DNA of 55,414 nt from Ectopseudomonas mendocina (GTDB lineage Bacteria > Pseudomonadota > Gammaproteobacteria > Pseudomonadales > Pseudomonadaceae), in NCBI RefSeq assembly GCF_008041835.1, contig NZ_VRYE01000021.1:1-55414 (forward strand), in the 5' to 3' direction. The notes beneath the pieces are model-generated. The model ran no database searches. It was not told the DNA's origin and saw only the letters and a program-made list of their open reading frames with translations. Both the position numbers and the translations under genes were made by a program. Of this stretch, positions 10,001 through 18,021 are shown piece by piece (position 1 is the stretch's first letter; the number at the start of each line of letters is the position of its first letter).

Positions 10001-10123
10001 TCATGCCCGGTACCACAGGCGTATAAAGCCCAGTGCCAGCAGCGAGCCCATCAGCAGGGGAATCATCAGCAACAAAATCAGCAGGGCGATGGCGCCCAGC
10101 TTGAAGCCCAGGGAACGGCTCAT
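10001..10123 (-). CDS. 40-residue membrane ORF, possible creD N-terminal remnant
   Basis: An ATG at 10123 with GGAGAG about eight bases upstream opens a 40-codon frame. It begins MSRSLGFKLGAIALLILLLM and contains one strong membrane helix. The start resembles the N-terminal anchor of Pseudomonas CreD as I remember it; the last 15 residues do not. Either it is the stump of creD left after a deletion, or it is an independent small membrane protein. A creB pseudogene on the same strand at 15771-16088 makes the remnant reading more likely. This is inference from memory. Confidence 0.4.
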   Translation of the reverse strand: MSRSLGFKLGAIALLILLLMIPLLMGSLLALGFIRLWYRA

Positions 10124-10230
10124 GGTACGGCTCTCCGTAGCGAGTGAAGGTACGGCAGAGTCTGGGCAACGGCGGAGGGAGGCGTATGGGGCGCGCGTGG
10201 AGATTGTGTGGAGAATGGGTGAAACAGAAA

Positions 10231-10409
10231 GGGCGCGGATTCGGGGTAATGTCTGTCAGTTAAGCGTCGAAGCTGCAAATGGGTAGGAGCGGCGCCCCGC
10301 CGCGAACCAGGGCGATACGCGATTGAAAAGCTTCGCCCCGGGGCGGGGCTCCTACGAAAGACCGCTTTGGCAAGCTTATCTGATCGGCATTGGTCGATTC
10401 GGGGCGCCC
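10231..10409 (-). terminator. Terminator hairpin split by a MITE
   Basis: GGGCGC at 10231 and GCGCCC at 10404 are complementary, and AAA precedes the left arm on the plus strand. This would be the terminator of the minus-strand gene at 10461-10685. The 144-bp element at 10248-10391 lies in its loop. Confidence 0.6.
10248..10391. mobile_element. 144-bp IS4-like MITE, copy A, with internal REP pair
   Basis: The element is bounded by AATGTCTGTCAGTTAAG at the left and, reversed, AATGCCGATCAGATAAG at the right. These ends resemble the terminal repeats of IS4-family insertion sequences. Inside is an inverted REP pair opening GTAGGAGCGGCGCC and closing GGGGCTCCTAC. The flanks share GATTCGGGG (10238-10246 and 10396-10404), within a 13-base segment that matches at 10 positions; this fits a 9-13-bp target duplication. 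A nearly identical inverted copy lies at 55073-55216. It has no coding capacity. Confidence 0.8.
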
Positions 10410-10460
10410 TTCCTAACTGCAATGCGGCATACGAATGCTCCCGCGTGATGAATGACCGGA

Positions 10461-10685
10461 TCAGCTGATACGGCTGGCACCCACGCGGTCGGCGCCATCT
10501 TCGGCGACACGATTCAGACCAACACGGTCAGCACCACCTTCTGCAACACGATTCAGACCAACGCGATCTGCACCATCTTCAGCGACTACAGGGGCTGCAG
10601 ACTGTTGAGCGTTGATCTGCGGCAGGGCGAAAGCACTGGCGGACAGGGCGGCGATGACGAGGCTGGCGAGGATTTGCTTTTTCAT
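10461..10685 (-). CDS. Small exported protein with 13-residue repeats
   Basis: 74 residues. A typical signal peptide (MKKQILASLVIAALSASAFA) precedes a short linker. The mature part is made of three consecutive 13-residue units of the form AEDGADRVGLNRV, the last ending GASRIS. The DNA of the units differs while the protein is kept, which suggests selection on the peptide. AGGAGA lies six bases before the ATG. I do not recognise a function; similar 'DGADR' repeat proteins occur as hypotheticals in Pseudomonas. It is probably periplasmic or secreted. It is a single gene with the MITE-split hairpin behind it. Confidence 0.75.
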   Translation of the reverse strand: MKKQILASLVIAALSASAFALPQINAQQSAAPVVAEDGADRVGLNRVAEGGADRVGLNRVAEDGADRVGASRIS

Positions 10686-10917
10686 GTTCGTTCTCCTGAG
10701 AGGGGGTGAGTAACTGGCTACGGTTGTCATGTTACGCACGCCGCAGAACGGCAAAAGGCACATCTCGGGATAGTGACCATCGACGTCATCGATACCTGGG
10801 AAAGCCCTTATCAATCAGCCAGATAGGCAGCAGAAATGACCATGAGGCATCACCCTCGCCTTCCGTCCACTCGGCAGCTTCATCGGCGAGCGGCACTGGA
10901 ATCTGTATAAAAAACCA

Positions 10918-12564
10918 GTGAAACTTCGCAGCATGCTCGCCCTCGACGCCCCCGAACTCTATTACCTGGCCAACTTCCGCAAGGCGCTCGCCTGGCTCGA
11001 CGCCCATCACCGCGACCTGATGGATGACGCCGAGTGCGCCTTCGTTGCGGAATTTCCCCAGTTGCCATTGCCGACCCAGGCGCTGCTGGTACGCCTGGTG
11101 ATGCGCAAGGGCATTCACTTTCGTGTCAGCAAACTGCGCTATGCCGAGATCGGCGACATCCCGACCGCTGCCGCTCCGTTGCTGGAACTGGGCTGGCTGA
11201 TCGACTGCGCCGCACTGAGCTTCGACGAACTCGGCGCCCTGCTGCTCAAGGACGAACTCGCCGCGCATTTCGCCGCCGACCTGCCGCGCGGGACGCTGAA
11301 GAAAAGCGAAGTGCTCGACCATCTACGCGAACTGCATATCGAACCGCGCAGCCTGGCCGACTGGTGCCCAAATATGGAGGAGCGTCTGCTGAGCCTGGCC
11401 ATCGGGCCGCTATGCGACCGCCTGCGCCTGATGTTCTTCGGCAACCTGGCGCAGGACTGGTCGGAATTCGTGCTGGCTGACCTGGGGATATTCCGCTACG
11501 AGCAGGTGCCGATCACCCCTGGCTCGCGCGGCTTTCGTCACCGCCAGGACGTGGACGACTACCTTCACCTGCGCGCCTGCCGCGAAGCATTCGAGGCAGG
11601 CATGGCGGTTACCGAGGTGCTGCAGCAGCTCGGTGATTTCAGCAGCGAAAGCGCGCATATCGGCGACCGTCACCAGCGCCTGCTGCTGCAATTGGCACAA
11701 CACCTGGAACGCGCTGGTGAACTGGAGTCGGCGCTGGCGCTGTACCGCGACACCCGCGCGGTAGGCTCGAGGCAGCGACAAATCCGCGTGCTGGAGCGCC
11801 TCGGCCAGGATGCCGAAGCATTAACGCTGGCCGAACAGGTGATCGCGGCGCCGCACAATGCCGAAGAAGCGCAACTGGCCGAACGGGCTCGCACCCGCCA
11901 GCTCAAACGCCTCGGCCTGGCGCCAGCAGTCAAGGTGGCGAAACTGATCGAGGATCGCCTCGACCTGCGCCTGCCGCGCGCCGCCAGCGTCGAGCTGGCC
12001 GTGGCCATGCACCTGGCCGAACCCGACGCGCCGGTACATTACGTGGAGAACACGCTGATCTGCGGGCTGTTCGGCCTGCTCTGCTGGGAGGCGATCTTCG
12101 CCCCGCTGCCCGGCGCCTTCTTTCATCCTTTTCACACAGGCCCGGTGGATCTGCATCGTGCCGACTTCCATGCGCGCCGCGCCGAGTTGTTCGCCGCCTG
12201 CCTGGCGCGCCTTGAAGATGGCAGCTACGCCGAGGCCATACGCCGTACCCACGCCGAGAAATTCGGCATCCAGTCGCCCTTCGTGGTCTGGGAGCTACTC
12301 GATACCGAACGCCTCGAACAGGCGCTGGCCTGCCTGCCACCCGCGCACCTGGCCGCCTGGTTCCGCCGCCTGCTGGCCGACATCCGCGAGAACCGCGCCG
12401 GCATGCCTGACCTGATCCAGTTCTGGCCGGCCGAAGGCCGCTACCGAATGATCGAGGTGAAAGGCCCCGGCGACCGCCTGCAGGACAACCAGAAACGCTG
12501 GCTGGCCTTCTGCGCCGAACACGGCATGCCGGTCAGCGTGTGCTACGTGGAGTGGAGCGAGTGA
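10918..12564 (+). CDS. FAN1-like VRR-NUC structure-specific nuclease
   Basis: 548 residues from GTG at 10918; an ATG at 10933 is equally possible, since neither has a clear ribosome site. The C-terminal VRR-NUC domain shows GMPDLIQFWP and MIEVKGPGD, that is Asp498, Glu513 and Lys515 of the PD-(D/E)XK core. The long N-terminal and middle part (about 1-400) matches the helical and TPR-like architecture of bacterial FAN1. Pseudomonas aeruginosa FAN1 is a 5'-flap nuclease that unhooks interstrand cross-links. The stop overlaps the GTG of the helicase gene, so the two form an operon and probably act together in cross-link or flap repair. TGTATAAAAA just upstream may be a -10 box. Confidence 0.88.
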   Translation: MKLRSMLALDAPELYYLANFRKALAWLDAHHRDLMDDAECAFVAEFPQLPLPTQALLVRLVMRKGIHFRVSKLRYAEIGDIPTAAAPLLELGWLIDCAALSFDELGALLLKDELAAHFAADLPRGTLKKSEVLDHLRELHIEPRSLADWCPNMEERLLSLAIGPLCDRLRLMFFGNLAQDWSEFVLADLGIFRYEQVPITPGSRGFRHRQDVDDYLHLRACREAFEAGMAVTEVLQQLGDFSSESAHIGDRHQRLLLQLAQHLERAGELESALALYRDTRAVGSRQRQIRVLERLGQDAEALTLAEQVIAAPHNAEEAQLAERARTRQLKRLGLAPAVKVAKLIEDRLDLRLPRAASVELAVAMHLAEPDAPVHYVENTLICGLFGLLCWEAIFAPLPGAFFHPFHTGPVDLHRADFHARRAELFAACLARLEDGSYAEAIRRTHAEKFGIQSPFVVWELLDTERLEQALACLPPAHLAAWFRRLLADIRENRAGMPDLIQFWPAEGRYRMIEVKGPGDRLQDNQKRWLAFCAEHGMPVSVCYVEWSE

Positions 12565-14861
12565 GCCTGCGCATCGCCGTGCGCGAGCTGTGCGAGTTCA
12601 CCGCCAAGGAAGGTGATCTCGACCTGCGCTTCACCCCCTCGCCCACCGCGCAGGAGGGCATGGCCGGGCACGCCACGGTGGTGGCCCGGCGCGGCCCGGA
12701 TTACGTGTGCGAGCTGCCACTGATCGGCGAGTTCGAGGGGCTGACGGTCAGTGGCCGCGCCGATGGCTTCGACCCCGAGTTTCGCCTGCTGGAAGAGATC
12801 AAGACCCACCGTGGCGACATCTCGCGCATCCCCGCCAACCACCGCCTGCTGCACTGGGCACAGGTGAAAATCTACGGCTGGCTGCTGTGCCAGGAACTGG
12901 GCTTCGAGGAACTGGATCTGGCGGTGGTCTACTTCAACGTCATCACCCAGCAGGAGACGGTGTTCCGCGAACGCCACAGCGCCGCGTCGCTGGGCGACTT
13001 CTTCGCCCTGCACTGCCGCCGTTACATCGAATGGGCGCGGCAGGAACAGGCGCACCAGCAGGCACGCAATCAGGCATTGGAAGCGCTGCAGTTCCCCTAC
13101 GGCGAATTTCGCCATGGCCAGCGGCAACTGGCAGAGGCCGTATACCGCGCCGCGCGCTACGGCCACTACCTGCTGGCGCAGGCCACCACCGGCATCGGCA
13201 AGACCCTCGGCACCCTCTTCCCGCAGCTCAAGGCCATGCCCGGCCAGCAGCTCGACCGCCTGTTCTTCCTCAGCGCCAAGACGCCGGGCCGGCGCCTGGC
13301 ACTGGATGCCCTGCAACGCCTGCGCGAACCGGACACACCGCTGCGCGTGCTGGAACACGTCGCCCGCGACAAGGCCTGCGAACACCCGAGCAAGGCCTGC
13401 CATGGCGACTCCTGCCCGCTGGCCAAGGGCTTCTACGACCGCCTGCCGGCAGCGCGCAGCGCGGCGCTGAAGGAGCGCTGGCTGGATCAACGAGCCGTGC
13501 GCAATATCGCCATCGCCCACGGCGTATGCCCCTACTACCTGAGCCAGGAGCTGTGCCGCTGGAGCGACGTGGTGGTAGGCGACTACAACTACTACTTCGA
13601 CCTCGGCGCCCTGCTGCACAGCCTGACGCTGATCAACCAGTGGCGCGTCTGCCTGCTGGTGGACGAGGCGCACAACCTGGTGGAGCGCGGGCGCGGCATG
13701 TACAGCGCCGAGCTGGATCAGGCCCGTTTCAAGGCCATGTGCCGTGACGCGCCGAAGCGCCTGAAAAGCGTGCTGGAACGGGTCGACCGCCACTGGGATC
13801 AACTGCACCGCGAGCAGGAAGTGCCCTATCAGGTCTACCCGCTGGCGCCGGATTTGCTGCTCGCCGCCCTGGGCAAGGCGGTCAGCGCCATCACCGACCT
13901 GCTCACCGACCAGCCCGAAGGCAATGGCGGCGAACTGCTCAGCTTTTATATGGACGCCATGCTGTTCTGCCGCCTGGCGGAAAGCTTCGGCCCGCACTCG
14001 CTGTTCGACATCAACCGCATTGAGGCCGGCAACGGGCGCAGCTACTCCACACTGTGCATCCGCAATATCCTGCCGGCGCCCTTCCTCGGCCCACGCTTCG
14101 AGGACGCCCACAGCGCCACACTGTTCTCCGCCACCCTCAGCCCCAGCCACTACTACCTCGACCTGCTCGGTCTGCCGGAAGAAACCCAGTGCCTGGACGT
14201 CGCCTCACCGTTCAGCGCCGAACAACTGCACGTACAGGTGGTGCGCAACCTGTCGACCCGCTACCAGCACCGCGACGCCTCGCTGGCGCCGATCTGCCAG
14301 TTGATGGCGCGGCAGTACGCCGAACGCCCCGGCAACTACCTGGCCTTCTTCAGCAGCTACCAGTATCTGGAACAGGTACTACAGGAACTGCGCCGCGAGC
14401 ATCCGCAGATCCCGGTATGGACGCAGTCACGACAGATGGACGAAGCGGCGCGCCAGGGCTTTATCGAGCGCTTCCAGATCGGCGGGCGCGGCATCGGCTT
14501 CGCCGTACTCGGTGGCGTATTCGGTGAAGGCGTCGACCTGCCCGGCGAACGCCTGATCGGCGCCTTCGTCGCCACCCTCGGCCTGGCCCAGCTCAACCCG
14601 ATAAACGAAGAAATCCGCCAACGCATGGACACCCTGTTCGGCAATGGCTACGACTACACCTACCTCTACCCCGGCTTGCAAAAGGTCGTACAAGCCGCCG
14701 GCCGGGTGATCCGCACGCCAGAAGACCAGGGCGTGCTCTACCTAATCGACGACCGCTTCGCCCGCCCCGAAGTCCGCAGACTGCTGCCGACCTGGTGGCA
14801 AGTGGACCTGCTGCGTTTACCGCTCAAAGCCCCCATACCCGAACCACAGCCCGACCTATAG
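12561..14861 (+). CDS. Rad3/DinG-type Fe-S helicase with N-terminal PD-(D/E)XK domain
   Basis: 766 residues from GTG at 12561, which overlaps the upstream stop (GTGA) behind GGAG. The N-terminal 170 residues look like a RecB-like nuclease domain (SGRADGFDPEF, then LLEEIKTHRG). The helicase core follows, with Walker A ATTGIGKTL, a cysteine-rich Fe-S segment (KACEHPSKACHGDSCPL and GVCPYYLS), motif II DEAHN, and C-terminal motifs GEGVDLPGE and QAAGRVIRT. It is an XPD-family 5'-3' DNA helicase fused to a putative nuclease, partnered with the FAN1-like enzyme. Whether the nuclease domain cuts DNA is not known. Confidence 0.87.
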   Translation: MSLRIAVRELCEFTAKEGDLDLRFTPSPTAQEGMAGHATVVARRGPDYVCELPLIGEFEGLTVSGRADGFDPEFRLLEEIKTHRGDISRIPANHRLLHWAQVKIYGWLLCQELGFEELDLAVVYFNVITQQETVFRERHSAASLGDFFALHCRRYIEWARQEQAHQQARNQALEALQFPYGEFRHGQRQLAEAVYRAARYGHYLLAQATTGIGKTLGTLFPQLKAMPGQQLDRLFFLSAKTPGRRLALDALQRLREPDTPLRVLEHVARDKACEHPSKACHGDSCPLAKGFYDRLPAARSAALKERWLDQRAVRNIAIAHGVCPYYLSQELCRWSDVVVGDYNYYFDLGALLHSLTLINQWRVCLLVDEAHNLVERGRGMYSAELDQARFKAMCRDAPKRLKSVLERVDRHWDQLHREQEVPYQVYPLAPDLLLAALGKAVSAITDLLTDQPEGNGGELLSFYMDAMLFCRLAESFGPHSLFDINRIEAGNGRSYSTLCIRNILPAPFLGPRFEDAHSATLFSATLSPSHYYLDLLGLPEETQCLDVASPFSAEQLHVQVVRNLSTRYQHRDASLAPICQLMARQYAERPGNYLAFFSSYQYLEQVLQELRREHPQIPVWTQSRQMDEAARQGFIERFQIGGRGIGFAVLGGVFGEGVDLPGERLIGAFVATLGLAQLNPINEEIRQRMDTLFGNGYDYTYLYPGLQKVVQAAGRVIRTPEDQGVLYLIDDRFARPEVRRLLPTWWQVDLLRLPLKAPIPEPQPDL

Positions 14862-14904
14862 AAACGGACTTATCCGCGACCATGCGGCCGGAAATCGTAG
14901 AGCC

Positions 14905-14980
14905 GTAGCCTGGGTAGAGCACAGCGAAACCCGGAACCCACACACAATAGATTTCGCGTTGTTCTACCCACCCGACGTAG
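14905..14980. repeat. REP-type inverted repeat
   Basis: Starts GTAGCCTGGGTAGAGC and ends CTACCCACCCGACGTAG; an imperfect intergenic palindrome related to the one at 15659-15719. Confidence 0.55.
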
Positions 14981-15028
14981 ATGCGTGGCTACCGGGCGTT
15001 ACCACGAGCCCGGCAGCGGGGACGGTGC

Positions 15029-15523
15029 CTAGTTAGTGCGGCCTGCTGCGCGGGCGTTCTTTTGTTGCAGGATCACGGAGGCCTCGTTGTAGGCCGCCTG
15101 GAAGGCTTCGCTGCCGATCCACGCCACAGCGGTGTCTTCGTCTTCGTTGTGGTAGATCGCGCGGTAGACGATCAGCAGGCCCATCATGAAGTCGGTGGCC
15201 GGGCCTTCCTCTTCTTCGGAGACAACCAGCTCCAGCACCGGGTATTGCAGGAATACCAGGCACATCGCCAGCAGGCTGATGGCTTCGCCCATTTTCATCG
15301 CCTGGAACAGGTCGTCGAAGTCCGCCGGGTCAAAGCCGTTCTCTTCAATGTCCCTGAAGTCGAAGGTGCTCAGGTCAATGGCCACATCGTCGAACGGCTC
15401 ATCGATCAGCGGGTTGGCCAGCAGCGGATGCAGTGCATGGCTTTTGGGTTTGCCCATGCGGTTCTGCTTGGCCTTGGCTTTGGCCCGCTGGGCGCGCTTT
15501 TTCTGTTTATCCGGGGAGGCCAT
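15029..15523 (-). CDS. Conserved hypothetical protein with basic N-terminus
   Basis: 164 residues. The first 30 are very basic (KQKKRAQRAKAKAKQNRMGK), as in RNA- or DNA-binding tails. The rest is acidic and helical, with a hydrophobic patch (ISLLAMCLVFLQYPVLELVV). I recognise it only as a hypothetical protein conserved in Pseudomonas, with no named domain. Codon use looks native. It is a single gene between REP-containing gaps. Confidence 0.65.
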   Translation of the reverse strand: MASPDKQKKRAQRAKAKAKQNRMGKPKSHALHPLLANPLIDEPFDDVAIDLSTFDFRDIEENGFDPADFDDLFQAMKMGEAISLLAMCLVFLQYPVLELVVSEEEEGPATDFMMGLLIVYRAIYHNEDEDTAVAWIGSEAFQAAYNEASVILQQKNARAAGRTN

Positions 15524-15658
15524 GGGGCGGGTTCCTTGTTCGATACAGCCGTATGCGTGGCCGGCTATTGTATGCGGCCCTACGCCGAGAGGCGCCAGTA
15601 GCTGGCATTTTAACGACCCGGGGCGCCGCGCGGCACTCAGGCGCTGGCATCAAAGCGT

Positions 15659-15719
15659 GTAGCCTGGGTAGACCGGGAACTCACAGATGGTGGGATGCGC
15701 GTTGCGCTACCCATCCTAC
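15659..15719. repeat. REP-type inverted repeat
   Basis: Begins GTAGCCTGGGTAGAC and ends GCGCTACCCATCCTAC. It abuts the place where the creB pseudogene loses homology. Confidence 0.55.
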
Positions 15720-15770
15720 GCGAGCCCAATGCCCATCGCGGCTGAGGCCTTCTCCACGAGGCGCCGGTGC

Positions 15771-16088
15771 GCGCGGGCTGAAGGGTTTGACCACGTAGTC
15801 GTCGGCGCCGATTTCCAGGCCCACCACACGGTCGATTGCCTCGCTGCGTGCGGTGAGGAAAATCACCGGCACCTCGGAGAAACGGCGCAAGCGTTTGCAC
15901 AGCTCGAAGCCGCTGATATCGGGCAGCCCCACGTCGAGAATGGCCAGGTCGAAGGCGCCGTTTTCCAGCAGCCTCAGGGCTTCGCCAGCGAGGCTCGACC
16001 ACTGCGTGGCGAAACCTTCGGCCTACAGGGCATAGACCAGCGTATCGGCAATCGCGGCTTCGTCTTCGACGATGAGTATCTGCGGCAT
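15771..16088 (-). pseudogene. creB: creB response-regulator remnant (receiver domain only, amber stop)
   Basis: From ATG at 16088 the frame reads MPQILIVEDEAAIADTLVYA and meets TAG at codon 22 (16023-16025), where a CAG would be expected. The same frame then continues as a full receiver domain with phosphoacceptor Asp52 (LAILDVGLPDISGFELCKRL), Thr79 and Lys101 (YVVKPFSPR). Homology ends at KPFSPR, and the winged-helix DNA-binding half is missing. The 3' side is a short unrelated frame and a REP. The sequence resembles Pseudomonas CreB. The sensor gene creC is absent. So this is a decayed two-component locus. Confidence 0.8.
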
Positions 16089-16276
16089 CGGGCGTCCTGC
16101 ACCTGTTGGGCAACGGCGGCAGACTGCCGGGGGCGGAATCATGCGTCAAGCGGGCAATGGCGCAGGGCTGGGGCAAGCCGCCCAAGGAGGGGTGGCGGGT
16201 TACATACACACTACGCGACAAGCGCCGCGGCGACCGCATGGATGCAGGAGGTTGAACGAAGGCCTGTCGCTCACCC

Positions 16277-16336
16277 GTAGCCCGGATGCAATCCGGGGAA
16301 CGAACGGCACGGCTTCCCGGATTGCATCCGGGCTAC
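16277..16336. repeat. REP inverted repeat (GTAGCCCGGATGCAATCCGGG type)
   Basis: Two inverted halves, GTAGCCCGGATGCAATCCGG and its complement ending CCGGGCTAC. The same type occurs at 40277-40334. It lies just downstream of the CBS gene and may act in its 3' end. Confidence 0.8.
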
Positions 16337-16340
16337 TCGT

Positions 16341-16781
16341 TCATGGAATTTCGCCGCGAATGTACTGTTCCAGCTGACGGATCAGCTCAGCCTGTTCAGC
16401 AATGGTTTCCTTGACCAGGTCACCAATCGACAGCAGGCCGATCAACTCGCCTTCGGCCAGCACCGGCAGGTGACGCAGGCGCCGCTCGGTCATCAGCTGC
16501 ATGCAATATTGCAGGTTGTCACGCGGGCTGACGCTGATCACCTCACGGGTCATGATCGTGTTGACCTTGGCGTCCAGCATCGAGCGGTCGGCCAGTGCCA
16601 CCTTGCGCACGTAATCGCGCTCGCTGACGATGCCGACCATGCGTCCGCCGGAGAGCACCACGAGCGCACCAACGCCCTTTTCCGCCATGATGCGCAGCCC
16701 ATCGAGCAGGGAGTCGTCCGCGTCGACGCTGTAGAGAAAGGTGTTGGACTTGGTTCTGAGCAGTTCGGCAACCGTTTTCAT
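16341..16781 (-). CDS. Tandem CBS-domain protein
   Basis: 146 residues that consist almost only of two CBS motifs: residues about 10-65 (VGALVVLSGGRMVGIVSERD) and about 75-130 (RRLRHLPVLAEGELIGLLSI), followed by a short helix rich in Glu and Gln. Such stand-alone CBS pairs bind adenine nucleotides and usually regulate a partner enzyme or transporter; the partner is unknown here. Start ATG at 16781. The gene is intact and lies between two decayed genes. Confidence 0.85.
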   Translation of the reverse strand: MKTVAELLRTKSNTFLYSVDADDSLLDGLRIMAEKGVGALVVLSGGRMVGIVSERDYVRKVALADRSMLDAKVNTIMTREVISVSPRDNLQYCMQLMTERRLRHLPVLAEGELIGLLSIGDLVKETIAEQAELIRQLEQYIRGEIP

Positions 16782-16938
16782 GCTGGGGGCTCCGCGTTGT
16801 TTGCAGTGTTTTTAGCAGAGTTGGCCAGCCAGGTCAGCCCGGTAATGTTCTACAAGCCGTTTATCGGCGACAGCAACCCGGATATTCCGGGCACCCGCCT
16901 GCGCAGATCATGACGACCTCTGCAATCTTTCCCTGGCT

Positions 16939-17220
16939 TCAGCCGAGGGTGAAGCGCCCGGTATTCTGCGCCAGCCCCTCGCTGCCTCGGCGCAACTGCT
17001 CGGCGGCATGGCTGACCGCCTGAGCGCCATCGAGCAACTGTCCGGCCGCCTGGTCGACCTGCTGGATATTGCCACTGACCTCGTCGGCGGTAGCCGCCTG
17101 CTGCTCGGCGCGGTGGCGATTTGTGCCAGACGATCACTGACGCGCTGCACCGAGTCGACGATGTTCTGCAGCTCGTCGCTCATGGCCAGCACGCTGCCGA
17201 TATCGCCATCGGCCTGGCTG
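16939..17220 (-). pseudogene. C-terminal fragment of a methyl-accepting chemotaxis protein
   Basis: The minus strand reads VLAMSDELQNIVDSVQRVSD, then shifts frame near 17115 into EQQAATADEVSGNIQQVDQ and on to a tail ending NTGRFTLG before TGA at 16939-16941. This is the end of a chemoreceptor signalling domain. At least one frameshift is present, and everything upstream is missing where a REP begins at 17224. It is not functional. Confidence 0.75.
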
Positions 17221-17223
17221 CAG

Positions 17224-17290
17224 GCTTCGCCCCGGGGCGAAGCTTTTCGAGTCCGCTCCGCCTGGGTTCGCGGCGGGGCGCCGCTCCTAC
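17224..17290. repeat. REP palindrome pair, same type as inside the MITE
   Basis: Runs from GCTTCGCCCCGGGGCGAAGC to GGGGCGCCGCTCCTAC. It matches the inner part of the 144-bp elements but lacks their IS4-like ends. It marks the break point of the chemoreceptor fragment. Confidence 0.75.
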
Positions 17291-17424
17291 ATGTGCGGTG
17301 CATTGAGGCTCAACTGAGTGGCGCTAGATCCAACACCCCTGAGGGCAAGGAAGTCGATACTGGGCACTCTCGACGAATGTAATGGCCAATGAGTATCAGC
17401 CTTTTCCGAAATGCGACAATTAAC

Positions 17425-17934
17425 TCAGCATTGGGGATGATCGCGGGTGTAGCGCTCGGCCGGGTCCACGGCTGCACCAAGATCGCGCATGGCGCTGGCA
17501 CCGATCAGCAGCGGATAGCTGAAAGTGCTGCGATCCGTCAGGTTGACTTCGATGGTGCGTTCCTCTTCGCCCAGGCAGATCGGCATCTCGATCACCGGAC
17601 GCTGCGAGTAGGCGACTTCCTTGACCTCGGCGTCGCTCTCTTCGGTACGCTTCTTGATCTCGGCGATGCGTACCAGCGGGTGCTCATACACCTTGTCTTC
17701 AGCACCATCGACGGCCAGGCGGAAGCGCACCCAATCCTCACCATCGCGCTTGAAGGGTTCGATGTCCTTGGCCGATAGCGAGGCGGTCATCGCGCCGGTG
17801 TCCATCTTGGCCTTGAGGGTCTGGCCCAGAACAGGGAGCTTGATCAGTTCGTAGCGGTCATAAAGGTGCGGTTGTTCATCAGCTATGGTCGGCAGACTGA
17901 TGGCGGCGGCCAGCAGGAGCAGAGCGTATTTCAC
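17425..17934 (-). CDS. Exported retropepsin-like / 'zinc protease' family protein (PF05618 type)
   Basis: 169 residues. A signal peptide (KYALLLLAAAISLPTIA) is followed by a single domain with the aspartic-protease-like motif KMDTGAMTASLSA at about residues 43-55. The C-terminal block (YPLLIGASAMRDLGAAVDP) is also typical of this family. Family members are annotated as ATP-dependent zinc proteases, but the fold is retropepsin-like. The cytoplasmic relative RimB works with RimK on ribosomal protein S6; this copy is predicted to be periplasmic, so its substrate must differ. Single gene. Confidence 0.8.
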   Translation of the reverse strand: MKYALLLLAAAISLPTIADEQPHLYDRYELIKLPVLGQTLKAKMDTGAMTASLSAKDIEPFKRDGEDWVRFRLAVDGAEDKVYEHPLVRIAEIKKRTEESDAEVKEVAYSQRPVIEMPICLGEEERTIEVNLTDRSTFSYPLLIGASAMRDLGAAVDPAERYTRDHPQC

Positions 17935-18021
17935 GGTCAGGTCCTCTCGTTTGCGGTAACCGAACCTACGACTGCCATGCGCCTGCCGCGTTCCACCAGA
18001 AGCGTTATAACATGCTGCGAA

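Noticed and set aside
9846..10004. 52-residue frame overlapping the small membrane ORF by ATGA
   Set aside because: No recognisable sequence; rich in Arg, Gln and Leu as expected from chance frames. Not called as a gene.
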